The notes under the pieces were generated by a model. That model was not told the DNA's origin and did no database searches. It saw only the letters and a program-made list of their open reading frames with translations. Positions 23,601 to 34,420 of a stretch of DNA of 64,000 nucleotides are shown piece after piece. How positions within the stretch are numbered: the stretch's first letter is position 1; every line of letters starts with the position of its first letter. Source of the stretch: Loxodes magnus (lineage: Eukaryota; Ciliophora; Karyorelictea; Loxodida; Loxodidae); assembly GCA_946699065.1 (NCBI GenBank), contig CAMPDV010000004.1:1302001-1366000 (forward strand). The letters run 5' to 3'. The translations under genes and the position numbers were made by a program.

Positions 23601-25343
23601 TCAATCGAAAGCTAAATCAACCCATGGGAACTCCCATTTATCTGGCAATCCAATGTGACTTACATTAAAGTCTGCGACAGTTGTCCAATCAAATGCTGGC
23701 ACTTTTTCATATGGAGGACTGCTTATTGCTTTCATTTTTAAGTCTTTGATATATGAAAAACTGGTAATTTTGACATCAAGGGCACCATGATTTCTATGGC
23801 CGAGGTTAGGAGGATTGTATGTGCCATTTGCAGGTGTTAAATCATTTCTTGCAGCAATTACTAAACCGCCATTCCAATCTGGAACACATTTTAATCCAAC
23901 TGATGAGCAAGTAGAAAGTGGATCATTGAAAGGATCAGCTAATCTCATCATATCTTGCATGCCTTACATATCTTAAATTTTGTGCTAATCTCTTTTGAAT
24001 AGCATAGCTCTAGTTGTTTTTTCATGATGATAGAAGCTTCCCCATTGATCGAATTTATCTTTCCATCCTGCTCTGAACCAGACAGCATCAAAGTAAGGAG
24101 AGTTATATGAAGGCCAGTTAAGATTTTCTCTTAAAACCCAGGTAGCATCCATGAAGATAACATCTCCTGGAATTTATTCAGCAATATAGAAAAGTCCATC
24201 TGGTAAAGGTTTTCCAGGTGTGAAGAGCTTGTAATCTACTACCATCCATTGATTGCAATAAGTTCCATCATTCTCACGTTAGAAAATTTGAACCCATTCT
24301 TTAGAATTTCTTGCCAATCTGTTAGCAACCATAATTCTAGTGGTTTCTGAAACGGTGCTTGGTTTTATGTACTAATAATACAACTCCATGTTATAGATTC
24401 CGTTTGTGGTCTCCATAACTGCAATTTGTTGATTCATGATGTAAAAATCATCCATGGAGTGAATCATTGCTGGATAACCTGATTGATGTACTCTTGTAGA
24501 TGGAATAAGCTACTTTGAGAATCTATTTAAATGGAAATTGAACTCGTACTATTTCCATATTCTAGTAAGTACTTCGTAGTCTGTCCAGGTGTTATGTGCG
24601 AATAGAATATCTTAATTATCATCTGTTACTTTGATAAGTGCAGAGCAATGATCGTCAAGGAAAACATCTCTCATTTTTGGTAAGTTTTTCCTTGTCTTAT
24701 TTTCAGGCTGGTATTGCTCAATATCTCCCAAGCTTTCTTTAAGATTTATCAAACGGAACTTATCGTATGGAATTTTGTAATCATCTGAAGCAGCTTAGTT
24801 ATAACCATCGGACATGCCAATGTTTTATATGATTGATAAGGCTACTAAATGCCAATATGGTTCCATATGGAATTTGGTTATTTTTTCTCTCAAATATTCG
24901 TCATTAAGTCTGACATATTCTTTAGCGGCATCTGAAAGGTCCGAGATTGAACGGTCAGTTGGTTTGCCATTAATATCCTTCTTCATTTTCTTCAAGAAAG
25001 CATTGTACCAGAATTGCCAAATTCGTTCTTGAGTAACGAAGCCCTCCAAAAATCCTGCTGAGTAAGCTTAGACAGTATCTAAAGCATTCTCACAAGTAAG
25101 AACTCTCAAAGAAGAAAGTCCAATATTGAACAAGGTATCATTCCAAGTAGCATAAGCTTGGTAATCTCCATCGCAATCCATACTACTAAGAGAATCAATC
25201 TATTCAACTGTGCATTATGGCTTATCATGTGATTCATGGAGGTAATAATTCTTTTCATGTTGGCAGCTTACTCGCCAGTGTGTTGACTAAGCAGCCGACA
25301 AATACAAGATTGAGAATAGCACTAATGAAACTAGTGTTTTCAT
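23601..25343 (-). CDS. Phospholipase B-like (PLBD1/2 family) lysosomal hydrolase
   Basis: A 580-residue intronless frame from ATG at 25343 to TGA at 23601-23603, matching the ~590 residues usual for the family. A signal peptide (MKTLVSLVLFSILYLSAA) begins it. The family core is clear: FLEGFVTQERIW, then HCSALIKV with Cys233, the N-terminal nucleophile exposed by autocleavage in PLBD proteins, ILFAHNTWTDYE, STRVHQSGYPAMIHS, and the C-terminal DPFNDPLSTC, IAARNDL and GHRNHGALDVKITS. PLBD proteins are secreted or lysosomal Ntn hydrolases acting on lipids or related amides. TGG dominates over TGA for Trp here, and G+C content is visibly higher than in neighbouring genes, as expected for a highly expressed gene. 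Confidence 0.92.
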
Positions 25344-25742
25344 TATTATAATTAAACCTGCCTAATCATTTAAATATAAAAAATGGCTGCTTTAAATCAT
25401 TCTTAATCATTTAAAATTCCAGTACTTTGTTTATAAATTCAAGTAATAGCCATATTTAAGTAAAAGAAGCAATTTAAATTATAATTAACTATGCATTATG
25501 TGATTATCTGCTGTGTAGCGATTACCTTATATCTATAAGAAAATAAATAAAACAGCTTTCATCAGGAAAGCTAGGAAGTAGTTATATACTATTAACAGCT
25601 AAAGTATTAGGAGCAGATTCATTCTCTAGTAATTTAGCAGATAGATGGATAAATACTTTTAAAGCTTACTATTTTAAGTATATGTAAATGTATTTTTATA
25701 TAGCTTTAATATAATGCTTTAACTTTATCTTAGGCAAAGTAT
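25344..25742. other. Intergenic, no supported feature
   Basis: About 0.4 kb between two minus-strand genes, A+T-rich, nothing recognised. Confidence 0.5.
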
Positions 25743-25961
25743 TCAAAGTTAATACTTCTGTGCTTTAAAACCTCCACTTTTGAATGGTTCAAATACAGTT
25801 AAAAATTGATAAAATCTGATTAAAGCTATAAGGATTGGAATAAAGAAGAATGGAATACTGATTTTTAAAGTTAAAATAATAGCAAATAAGAATATGAGAG
25901 AAGGTAAGTAAGATACAATGGGTTTAAATTGATACTTTTGAAAATAAAATATAAAAAGCAC
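25743..25961 (-). CDS. Small two-helix membrane protein, 72 aa
   Basis: ATG at 25961 to TGA at 25743-25745. The product has two adjacent hydrophobic segments (YLPSLIFLFAIILTLKI and FFFIPILIALIRFY) and a polar C-terminus (FEPFKSGGFKAQKYQL). This topology is common among small ER or mitochondrial inner-membrane subunits, but I do not recognise the family. It is transcribed away from the TPR gene. The frame is short, so the call rests on the regular hydrophobic pattern and the non-A+T-rich polar end. Confidence 0.5.
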
Positions 25962-26230
25962 AGTTTAGCTTGAATAATATTAAAGTCTAAATTCTTTCAA
26001 CCATTAGGATTAAAAAAATAGATAGAAGTATTAATAATACATTAAATAAACTGCTAGATTCAATCAGCTTTAATATTTCATAAACCTTAGATTATGCAAA
26101 AGAATCATTTTAAAGTAAGAGAAGGATAAATTTCTTAGTTTAGGTTACAGTAAGTAATAAAATAAGTTGAGTATAGATATCTGTATTTAAATTTCTTGAA
26201 TCGTAATTGTTTTCTCTTATATTAGAACAA

Positions 26231-27727
26231 ATGATGGAAGAAATTAGCAGATCAATATAAATCTAGGATTATAGGCAAGCAATAGCTTTGATAAATAAGG
26301 TGACTTAATTTGAGTCAATTTAGTAGAAGATGTATATTTAGTATTTGTATGCCTATTCAAAGTTTTAAAGCAGGACTAATTCTACGATAAGGGAATCTTT
26401 TCTAGAAATTTAAGAAATCTATTAGATTCTTAAGACGTAAAATATCCTCTAGTAGTCTTATTTGAAACATTTAGAGAGTATGCTTGGATAAGTTTGCTTT
26501 GAGCTTGAAGATTGAATTTAGGCCATTAATTACTTCAAAATGGCATAGAAAAATTTCCAGATTTCTTAAAAATTGGACTAAATAAATCTATAGTTAAAAC
26601 TAGCAGAAGCTTTAATTTAAAACTAGCAATCTAAAGAAGCCTAAGGGATTTTAGAGTCATTAACTGATTGCTAGGAAGCATTTAAATAAGTGCATAGAAA
26701 CAATCTGCTTGGAACTATTTATTTTAACAGCCAGTTGTATTAACGAGCTCTTACTTAGTTTGAATGTAGCTAGTCTATTATACAGTCTAATAATGATTTC
26801 TAGTGAAACTTGGCAATTCTGATATAATTATAAGATATGCTGGCTTAAATCTATTTAATACAAGGAAGGTATTAAGATACACTTTAAAGTCTAGAAGTTA
26901 AATTGCAGGTGTGCAAGTAGGCTAAGTAGAATGAAAGCATTATGTAGACATACGCTAGTTTAGGTAAAATTACACTTGAAATTAACAACTTAGATCAAGC
27001 TTTTGAATACTTAAGCTAAGCTTCTACTATCTGTACTAAAATAAAAGGCTCCAGGAGTAAAGACTTTGCAGATTTAACTTATTTGCTAGGAGAGATAAAA
27101 AAGAAGTAAGGGCAGTATGAAGAAGGCCATGACTATTTAGTTGAAGCGTTTTAAATTTATTAGCTGCTAGATTATAAAATTGAAGCATAGACTCTTAAAA
27201 ATTTAATAGCAGAAGTTAATTTGAAGATAAATAAAGTAGCTGAAATAGGATCGCTTAGCTGCAATGAAGAGTTTCAATCAGTAGAATATCACATATAAAT
27301 TGGAAACATTTGCAGAGGAGATTAATAGTGGTTAGAATCAGTATCACACTATAACAAAGCTCTTGAGTTGCTTAAAACTCAAAATAATCCTGAATTAACA
27401 GCTAAAGTATATATAAAACTAGGAAAGTTGTATCAAAAATGAAGCAAGCTTGTAAAAGCGAGGCAGAACTACACGAAAGCAAGCTTGATATTCCAATCAA
27501 AGTATGGAAAAAATTCAGTGAAAATAGCAGATATTCTAGTCCTATTGAGTAATATTTCAGATAAAGAAGAAGCAATGATATGTTTGAAGTAAGCAATTAA
27601 GATATACGAAATGAATGGAAGTACTCAATAGGTTAGAAGATATCAAAGTCTTATGTAGAATCTTAAAAGATCTTAATGTATTTTTTAATAAAATGGGAGG
27701 TTAATATAGTAATGCAACTAATTATGA
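26231..27727 (+). CDS. TPR-repeat protein
   Basis: ATG at 26231 (a second ATG follows directly) to TGA at 27725-27727, 498 residues. The protein is helical throughout, with tetratricopeptide-type repeats clearest in the second half: YHIQIGNICRGD, ESVSHYNKALELL, AKVYIKLGKLYQKW, ARQNYTKASLIFQSKYG and NSVKIADILVLLSN, resembling kinesin-light-chain TPRs. These scaffold protein complexes. The open frame extends upstream of the chosen ATG without another start, so an upstream exon is possible. The last ~15 residues overlap the start of the next gene by 35 bases; either the two overlap, or a small intron joins or separates them. Confidence 0.7.
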
Positions 27728-28610
27728 TACATGTGAAGATATAGAAGATGCTAATATAGATGAAGGTATTGATGATTCATCAAGCTTTCTATCTAGTAAA
27801 GAAGATCTAATAAATGTGTTAAATATCTTAATAAAGAGATCTTTTAATGAGATGAACAGTCTAAGGTAGTAATCAAGATAAAAAAGATTATTGCTCTTTA
27901 ATGAAATTGAGGAACTGAACTAATTCTCAGAAGAAGATACAACCTTCCAAAGCTTGGATAACGTGCAAAGAGCAAAGCTTTGCAAAGAAATTCTAATGGA
28001 TTACACTAAAATGAAACAAGCTATTCAGAAAGCAAGAGAAGTAACTTTAAACGAGAATGGATTTACTCAAAGTTAATTTGAATAATGTCTAGAAAAATAT
28101 TAAAATGAGCCTAAAATTAAAATCCTAGCGAATTAACTGGAGCAATTTCAGCCAGAATAGTCTATATAATTAACTGCTCAATAATTAATAGAAATTCTAT
28201 CATGGAGAGCCAACGAGCTTGAATAGATAGCTTACCAAATTCCAATGAACTTTTCACCTTAGTAAAAGTATGTAATTTTATCCACAATAGTAAATGACGA
28301 AATGTACGAACAGTTCCGGATAGAAGAAGAGTAATTAAATAGAATATATTTCGAAATTATTCCCAAATTACAATCGAGTGAAAAATAAGAGTTGCTAATT
28401 ATATAGAAAAGAATTCAGGATATACCTGATATATGGATTAACAATGTATAAATGTATCATTAAAAGTTTCTTACTTTTTATCTTAAATACAGAAAATTAA
28501 TCTTATAAATGATTTTCAAGTCAAACAGCTTGCTAATTTATTTCAAGTGTATTTAAAAGTACTAAGATATCCTTCTTTTAAATAAGTTTTTGGATTTAAA
28601 AATTAATCTA
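27693..28610 (+). CDS. Helical Glu/Gln-rich hypothetical protein, 3' end unresolved
   Basis: Exon 27693-28445 (251 codons) begins MGGQYSNATNYDTCEDIED, whose Gly2 could be myristoylated, and continues as a helical, charged protein. A 47-nt GT..AG intron at 28446-28492 restores a protein-like frame (INLINDFQVKQLANLFQVYL). That second exon then runs into A+T-rich DNA without any in-frame TGA before the X repeat arm, so the 3' end given is only where coding character fades. No domain is recognised. It overlaps the TPR frame by 35 bases and may be part of the same transcription unit. Confidence 0.5.
28446..28492 (+). other. Probable 47-nt GT..AG intron
   Basis: It begins GTATAAATGT and ends TTAAATACAG. 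It is chosen because its removal keeps a protein-like frame, but it is longer than the other introns and less certain. Confidence 0.4.
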
Positions 28611-29069
28611 ATTATTAATATCTTTAAAATAGATAAAGCCAAAAGATATTTATACATGCTTTTTTTGAGATTTAAACTCTTTATTTATTAAATAATATTT
28701 ATGCATTGAAAAAAGTAATGATTATAATATAACGCAGTACTTCATAATTCTTATATTAATTAACCTTATTTTTTATATATAATTTTTAATTTTATTATTC
28801 TTTACTCTCTTACCTTTATTATTCATTTTACTCTTTGTACTTAATCTTACGAAAGGTTAATTGCTTTATTATGTAAGATTGCTATGTAAAATTATATCAA
28901 AAAGACTATTTTTGCTTATATTTTGGAGTTATTTAGCTTATTTTTTTGTCAAGTACTTTTATAATTTTTAGAGTTTAGACTAATCTCTTCTAGTTATGTA
29001 TTTTAATATAATTTATTGCTTCTAAAGAATTTAATTATGTTATACAGAGTTTTCTTTTATATTTAGATC
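28611..29069. other. Intergenic, no supported feature
   Basis: About 0.46 kb of A+T-rich sequence up to the left boundary of the X inverted-repeat arm. No target-site duplication or terminal motif is visible at that boundary. Confidence 0.5.
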
Positions 29070-29165
29070 CAAAGGCTAGAAATCTGAATAGTAGAATAAG
29101 AGTGTAATAAGATACATTTTATAAATAATAGAAGTATTTTACTCAAAACGCTGACATATTCATTA

Positions 29166-29984
29166 TCATTCCATGCTTTGAACGTGTTCTTACACCACGA
29201 CTGAATTTTTTGACACTTTTATGAATAATAGAATCTGTTTAGCTTACAGCTAAAAATGATTGAACTTGCTTTTGAGTCTAAAGTTAAAAGTTACTTTTCT
29301 CTATAGTAAATCTCTCAACTTGTATACTTACTACTCAGCTTTTCTCGCTTTTATAAAAGCAAAATCTCTTTCTTTAATTGCTTCGCTTAGATTCTTCTTA
29401 AGCTAAGTATTGTATTTCTGAAAGTGTTCAATGTACATATTTTCCTACTGAATTTAGTTTTATAACTACTAAACTTACTCGTTCCAAATGAGGTTTTCCT
29501 GGCTTTAAACCTTAAGGTTAGTTCCTATTTACTCATTAAGTTTTTAATAGTTTTGAGTTTATTCTTAGATTCTTTTAGTGGTTCCATTGATTCTATAAGC
29601 TTCGTTGTGTAGAATTTCGTGGTTCTTTTTAAGGGCCTAAATTTCTGAAATTAAGTTTAGGTTTGTAGACTTGAGATGTAGCACTAGATCTTATAACTAA
29701 TTCTGTTCTTTCCTTTTTTTATTAAGTTTCTTCTAAAGTTTCTCAAGCTTAAGTGTACACATCTTCATTTCTTCGTAGGTCTAAGAAACTATCATTATCT
29801 ACTATCTCATCTTCTCTCTTTTCTTCTTAGACTCCACTCTAAAGCTACTATTCTTTATTTAAGTATTATCTATCTAAGCAAGTTACTTAACAACAGGAGT
29901 GAAGCTTCTCTGTTAGTGCTATTAGGTTTAAGGAGAAGAGAATTAGGTAAAAGATTTAATGGAAAGTTAGTTTTAATTTTACAT
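29166..29984 (-). CDS. Coiled-coil protein, left X copy
   Basis: The mirror copy of the gene at 54578-55396: 272 residues, ATG at 29984 and TGA at 29166-29168. The first ~60 residues are polar; the rest is a long, heptad-rich coiled coil (KLEKLQKKLNKKRKEQ, IQALKKNHEILHNEA, QVYKLRDLLQRKV) with very frequent TAA/TAG Gln codons. It is probably a structural or scaffold protein; no family is recognised. It lies downstream of the HIBCH-like gene in the same orientation, within the duplicated block. Confidence 0.65.
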
Positions 29985-30626
29985 TCCTTTGCTTATTACT
30001 AATTATCAAGTACTATACTTAATTACGCTACTAGTACACTCTCTTGCATTAAGCTACTTACATCATAAGCTATCATTACTTAATTAGTCATTAACTGGAT
30101 TAATACGCTTATAATAAACTACACAGCAGCTAGATCCTATAGATGCTTAGTTAAGCAAACTTAGATTAGAAGAGTTTGAAATGGATTATTATTAGTAGAA
30201 CTGTATAGTTTTAGTTATTTTAACTTCTTAAATACTATGTTTGGTAGGCTTAAAGTAGGTTTACTTCTTTATTAGTAAGTTTAAATATTAGAACCAAATA
30301 ACTACAAAAGTGTTGTATAGTAATCAAATAACTATATTAGCTATTTGGCTGTATGCATAGTTTTAGAGTTGAAGTGTCTTAATCTGTTATGCTCATATTT
30401 AATATACTATAAGTATGAGAGATTATCAAACTTTAATATGGTAGGGTAGAAAGGTAAACTGACTGAATAGAAGAATCTTCTATATATCATATAATTAAGA
30501 ATCTTAAAGCATCTTTAGATTCATCTAATTAACAGCTTTTAGAATGAATGCTTGCTATATGTTATCTTATTATCTTTAAAAGAAATATTTTAAATGTGTA
30601 TTGCTAGATAGTTAAGAACTTTACTA

Positions 30627-31688
30627 TCAGTATTATGCTTCACAACTCTTTAAAATCTAGTCAGCAAGGTTATCATCTAAATCAAGTATAGTCTATGGCT
30701 TTCATTAAGGAATTTTGCTCTTCTTATCTATGAACACGAAATTAAAGCCTGCTTCAAAGTTGCATCTATCTTTAATAATAAAATAGTTGTTAAGATTAGT
30801 TTCCCTTTGCATTCATTGATTAAAATCAATTTATTTTGTTTCGTTTGCAAGTTTAAAAGCAACAGCCATGGAAACTGGATTTTACTTTTACAAATCTTGA
30901 AGTAAAAGTTTTGCAGTTTTGTTGTTTTCTGATTGCTTAACAATATTAACATATATCTGCTTAATATCCTTTTCGCTAAAACACTTTTCGATCAAATTGT
31001 AGTCTAAAGAGGGTTTGATATTTTATGGCTATCTCGAGTACTTTTGAACTAAACTATTTACATCTTAAGAAGAATCTTGCTAAAGCTCTTTCTTTAGAGC
31101 TTAAATATCGTTCAAGCTTATGAAGTTGGTAGCAATTTTGCAATCAAGCAGATCTTAGGCATTAATTGTATTTCCAGTTATAAATAAATAGTTTTTTACT
31201 GACTGTTAAAGTCCTTTAATTTGAGATGTTCAGTATATTGCTCCACTGTTTGCATAAACACCAATATAATTTTCAGGCATAGCCCATTAAGTGTTTTCCG
31301 AAATGACTCTGATTCGACAAGGATATCCTATTCCTACACCAGCACCCATAACATATCCAGTTCATAGAGCTATAGCATCTTTCTTCTACTAGAATTAATT
31401 AACTTTACAGAACAAATTAGTAAATATGCCATTATATCTAGCAAAATCCTCCTTAAGCTCATAAATTAGTTTCACATTTGCTCCACAGCAAAAATGCTGA
31501 CTAGTAGATCCTAAAATCAAGCACTTAAGATCTTATTATTGTTCAGCTCAATTAAAGAGTGAAGTTAAATTTTCAAGTATGCTGAAATCTACAGCATTAA
31601 ATGATTTGGGTCTATTCAAATCTATAAAAAGCCTGCTTCGATGTCTTCTAGTAATGACTGATCTAATTCTATTAAGCAGGTAATGCAT
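30627..31688 (-). CDS. 3-hydroxyisobutyryl-CoA hydrolase-like (ECH/HIBCH family), left X copy
   Basis: The mirror copy of the gene at 52874-53935, 353 residues. See that entry for domains. Coordinates follow from the 84562 symmetry, and the sequence agrees where checked (ATG at 31688, TGA stop at 30627-30629, the Trp-coding TGA at 30702-30704). Both copies appear intact, so the cell would carry two identical genes unless one arm is not expressed. Confidence 0.8.
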
Positions 31689-32121
31689 TTTATCTAAAGA
31701 GGAATATTGAAATAACTTGCATTTCCATAAGTACTTCAAGCAGCTTATAATGCTAAATGTTTATCTTTTTAATTAGGCTTAATGATATAATAGCTGTCTT
31801 GGTAATACTAAGCAAATGCTATTGTGACTATAAGAGATGAATAGTTGTAGTACTTTAATGCTTAGGTTTGGATATATAGATTTAAGCAACACTACCTTAA
31901 AGCTTTCAAAGTTACGCATTAAGAACCTTATAATGCTAGTAAAATAAGCCTTTAAGTTAGCTCCTTTATCTTTAAATTGAGTCAATATAATCTTTGAAGG
32001 TTAATAGTCTGACAAGCTTACTATTGCAAATAAAGAGGAAAGTAAGAAATAAGGGGAATAGGAGATGAAAGTGTATAATTTAGTATAATTATAATTATTG
32101 TTATTTGATACTTTCAATACC

Positions 32122-34416
32122 ATGAAATTAAACTCAACTAACTATCACTTCCTAAATAACTAGAGCCAAGAGATTAGACAAACAGTCTATAATGCTAAGC
32201 ACAACCTTGATACTACTATCCACCCTAAATATGCAAAAGGTTACGAGTCTTGCAAAGATAAACCTTTAGACATTAGTTAAGAGTTGGAGGATTAAAGAAG
32301 TAGGTAGTAGTTAGGAGATTCTACGGGAGTAAGTTAGTGCTCTTTATAGTTTGAAACTGATAGGTAACTTTATTAGCAGAAAGGATCCTTTTAAAAGTAG
32401 AATTCTAGCTAAAGCTTTAACAATAGTTTAGTACTTCCAGCTAATTAGAAGTAACTTCCAAGTAAGTAAAATAAGAAACGTAATTAAGCAATGCTAATAC
32501 TTTCAGAAAGCCTAAAAAACTAAGAAGATCTAGGCAAGTTTTACGATATTATTGACTAAACTTAGTAATAACTAGCTAGCCAAATTAAAAACTCCTCCAT
32601 ACAATAGTCTAATTCAGAACTATTTCATGAGAGCTTCTTAAATGTTTCTCTTTTTGAAGAGAAATAGAAGAATGAAGAGTAAGAACTGTTGAATAGTTCC
32701 CAGCAAGATTTTTAAGCAAAATAATTAAAATAACGCTAAAAGAAGTAAAGTCAGTTAGGCTTCAATTTAAAATAGCATTCAGAAATTCCAAGAAGCAAAA
32801 GCCAGCAAAATTAAACTTCAAGTGGATCTAACTTTTATAATGATAGCACTATTTTGCAGCAGCAATAGCTTCTTAAGAACAAAATATGTGATAAATAGGC
32901 TTCAAGTTAAACAAAGAAAAGGGACATTTAAAAGCAAACTAAAATAGTAAACTATGCTAGGGGTAATATAGTTAGATACGAGAGTAATTAAGCGCAAAAG
33001 AATTCTGCTTCATAGTAAAAATTGTCAAAGAATAAGAATCAAAGGGTAGAAGAAAATTAGAATCAAAATTAGATTATAAAGAATTTAAATAATTCTTATA
33101 CTCAGGAAAGCTCAGAAGTAACTCCCTCTACACGAATTAGCACTCCTTGAAGAAACAATTCAGATAATTCATATAAAATTAATAACTAAATCAATAACTA
33201 AATCAATGGCTCTGCACAGAAAGATTAGGTAAATTAAATACTTAATTCTGGAAAAAGCTGGAAGGATAAATCAAAATCTTCTGAAAACTGCTTTAGAGCA
33301 AACAATGACTAGACTTCCTTGATTAATTGAAAAAGAAATCGAAGTAGTTCTTTGAGTGAACTCTATTATAAGCCTATAATGAAAAGACTATCAAATCTAA
33401 ACTAAATTAAAGAAGAAGTAAAAATAAAATGGAAGGCTTCAAAAAGGGTTTCTATACCACTTCCTCGAAGAAGGAGAGGAAACCAGATTCAAATCTTGGG
33501 CAGTCTTCTTCCACTTAACCTTAACCTTTTCTTAATAATCTTAACAACCTGGAATACAATAGAGCTACGAATAACGGAAACAGACTCAGAAAAGCACTCA
33601 TGTGCTTACTCCAACGTTGGAGGAGAAGCCTAGAAAACAGGCGAAATCTGCTTTGCACCAGGAGGTCACAGAATTTAACCTTCTAGCCAGATGAGCATGG
33701 AACAGCTCATTAAAGTTGTACTAAACCTCCAGAAAGAGGTCAAAAAGCTTAGGAAGGACAATCAGAAGCTAATGCATTAACTTAACCTAGCAGAAGGAAT
33801 AGAGTCAAGATTCATGTCCTAGGAAAGAGAACTAAGCGCCTTTTGAAACATATTGCAAAGTCAGAATAGCTAATCATAAAATTAGCTTCACAAACAGACT
33901 GAACTGGATAGCAGACTCATGAAAATAGAAGAGAAATTGTAAACATTAAAGAAAGATCAAAGCGAAACTGGAGCTATACAAATGGAAATTGAATCCTAAA
34001 AAGAGCAAATCCATCAAGAAAGATAATTAAAAATCAAAAAGAAAAGTTTCTGCTGTGGAAGCGTATGACATCTTTATCGGAAGTGTTGGAAATTTTAATA
34101 GAAATAAAGAAACTATTGGATAAAAGAACAACAGAAGAAGAAAAAAGAAGAAGCGAGAATGAAAAGAATGTATTGCAACCCGGATGGTTCAATATACAAG
34201 ATTAAGATGGAACCATAACAAGTAAAAGGAAGGAAAACCTGGAGAAACCCGAGTTCCCAATCTCGCTAAAATGGACATCCCAAACATTTATATTTAACAG
34301 CAGGGAGCATGAACTGCTGTCCTCCTGACGGGGTTAAAAATCCCAAAAACGGAGAACATAAATTAATATTATTATTATTATATCTTAGCTTGCAAATAAT
34401 TAAGCTAAAATAATGA
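32122..34416 (+). CDS. Chimeric reading frame: 5' part of Gln-rich TFxP gene fused to retroelement ORF
   Basis: The first 433 codons (32122-33420) are identical to the start of the full-length gene at 52440-49708. At the X repeat boundary the homology ends after codon EEV, and the same frame runs on for 332 codons into the retroelement nest, ending at TGA 34414-34416. From about 33,690 this frame coincides with the coiled-coil and knuckle-like part of the retroelement ORF; between 33,421 and 33,690 it is probably the wrong frame of that element. The repeat-bearing C-terminal half of the normal protein is lost. It may be a pseudogene or a new fusion gene. The preserved frame could be chance under a one-stop code. 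Confidence 0.6.
33429..34416 (+). mobile_element. Retroelement ORF1/Gag-like region E1, probably frameshifted
   Basis: G+C content is visibly higher than in the surroundings. An ATG at 33429 opens a polar frame (MEGFKKGFYTTSSKKER, later LRKALMCLLQRWRRSLEN). From ~33,690 another frame carries a coiled coil (LNLQKEVKKLRKDNQKL) followed by ERELSAFWNI, a knuckle-like FCCGSVWHLYRKC and MYCNPDGSIYKIK. The last three segments match those of E2 (ERELQAYWNI, CYYCNSKWHLYNNC, LYCNQHGDIYRRK) in the same order, so the two are homologous. In E1 the first knuckle cysteine is replaced (Ser), and the frame change suggests decay. The C-terminus (GVKNPKNGEHK) resembles that of E3 and is followed by an ATT-repeat tail at 34367-34382, typical of non-LTR elements. 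Confidence 0.6.
34367..34382 (+). repeat. ATT trinucleotide tail after E1
   Basis: A run of ATT units follows the E1 C-terminus. A similar but imperfect run follows E3 (38619-38638). Simple-repeat 3' tails are typical of some non-LTR retrotransposons. Confidence 0.6.
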
Positions 34417-34420
34417 TTGT

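Larger units (their letters stand above)
29070..33420 (+). repeat. X inverted repeat, left arm (4351 bp)
   Basis: This arm is the reverse complement of 51142-55492: paired coordinates always sum to 84562. I compared several stretches including both ends, and they match without a gap or mismatch. Pairing stops sharply at 29069 (c facing t) and at 33421 (a facing c). It holds a coiled-coil gene, a HIBCH-like gene and the 5' 433 codons of a Gln-rich gene. No terminal inverted repeats, transposase or target-site duplications are seen at its ends, so it looks like a segmental inverted duplication rather than a transposon. The arms are separated by 17.7 kb. Confidence 0.95.

Noticed and set aside
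29070-33420. X as a DNA transposon
   Set aside because: No transposase, terminal inverted repeats or target-site duplications; its cargo is host-type genes and one edge cuts through a gene.
33429-33690. Choosing one frame for the N-terminal part of E1
   Set aside because: All three frames are open here and two look protein-like; without other copies the true frame cannot be decided.
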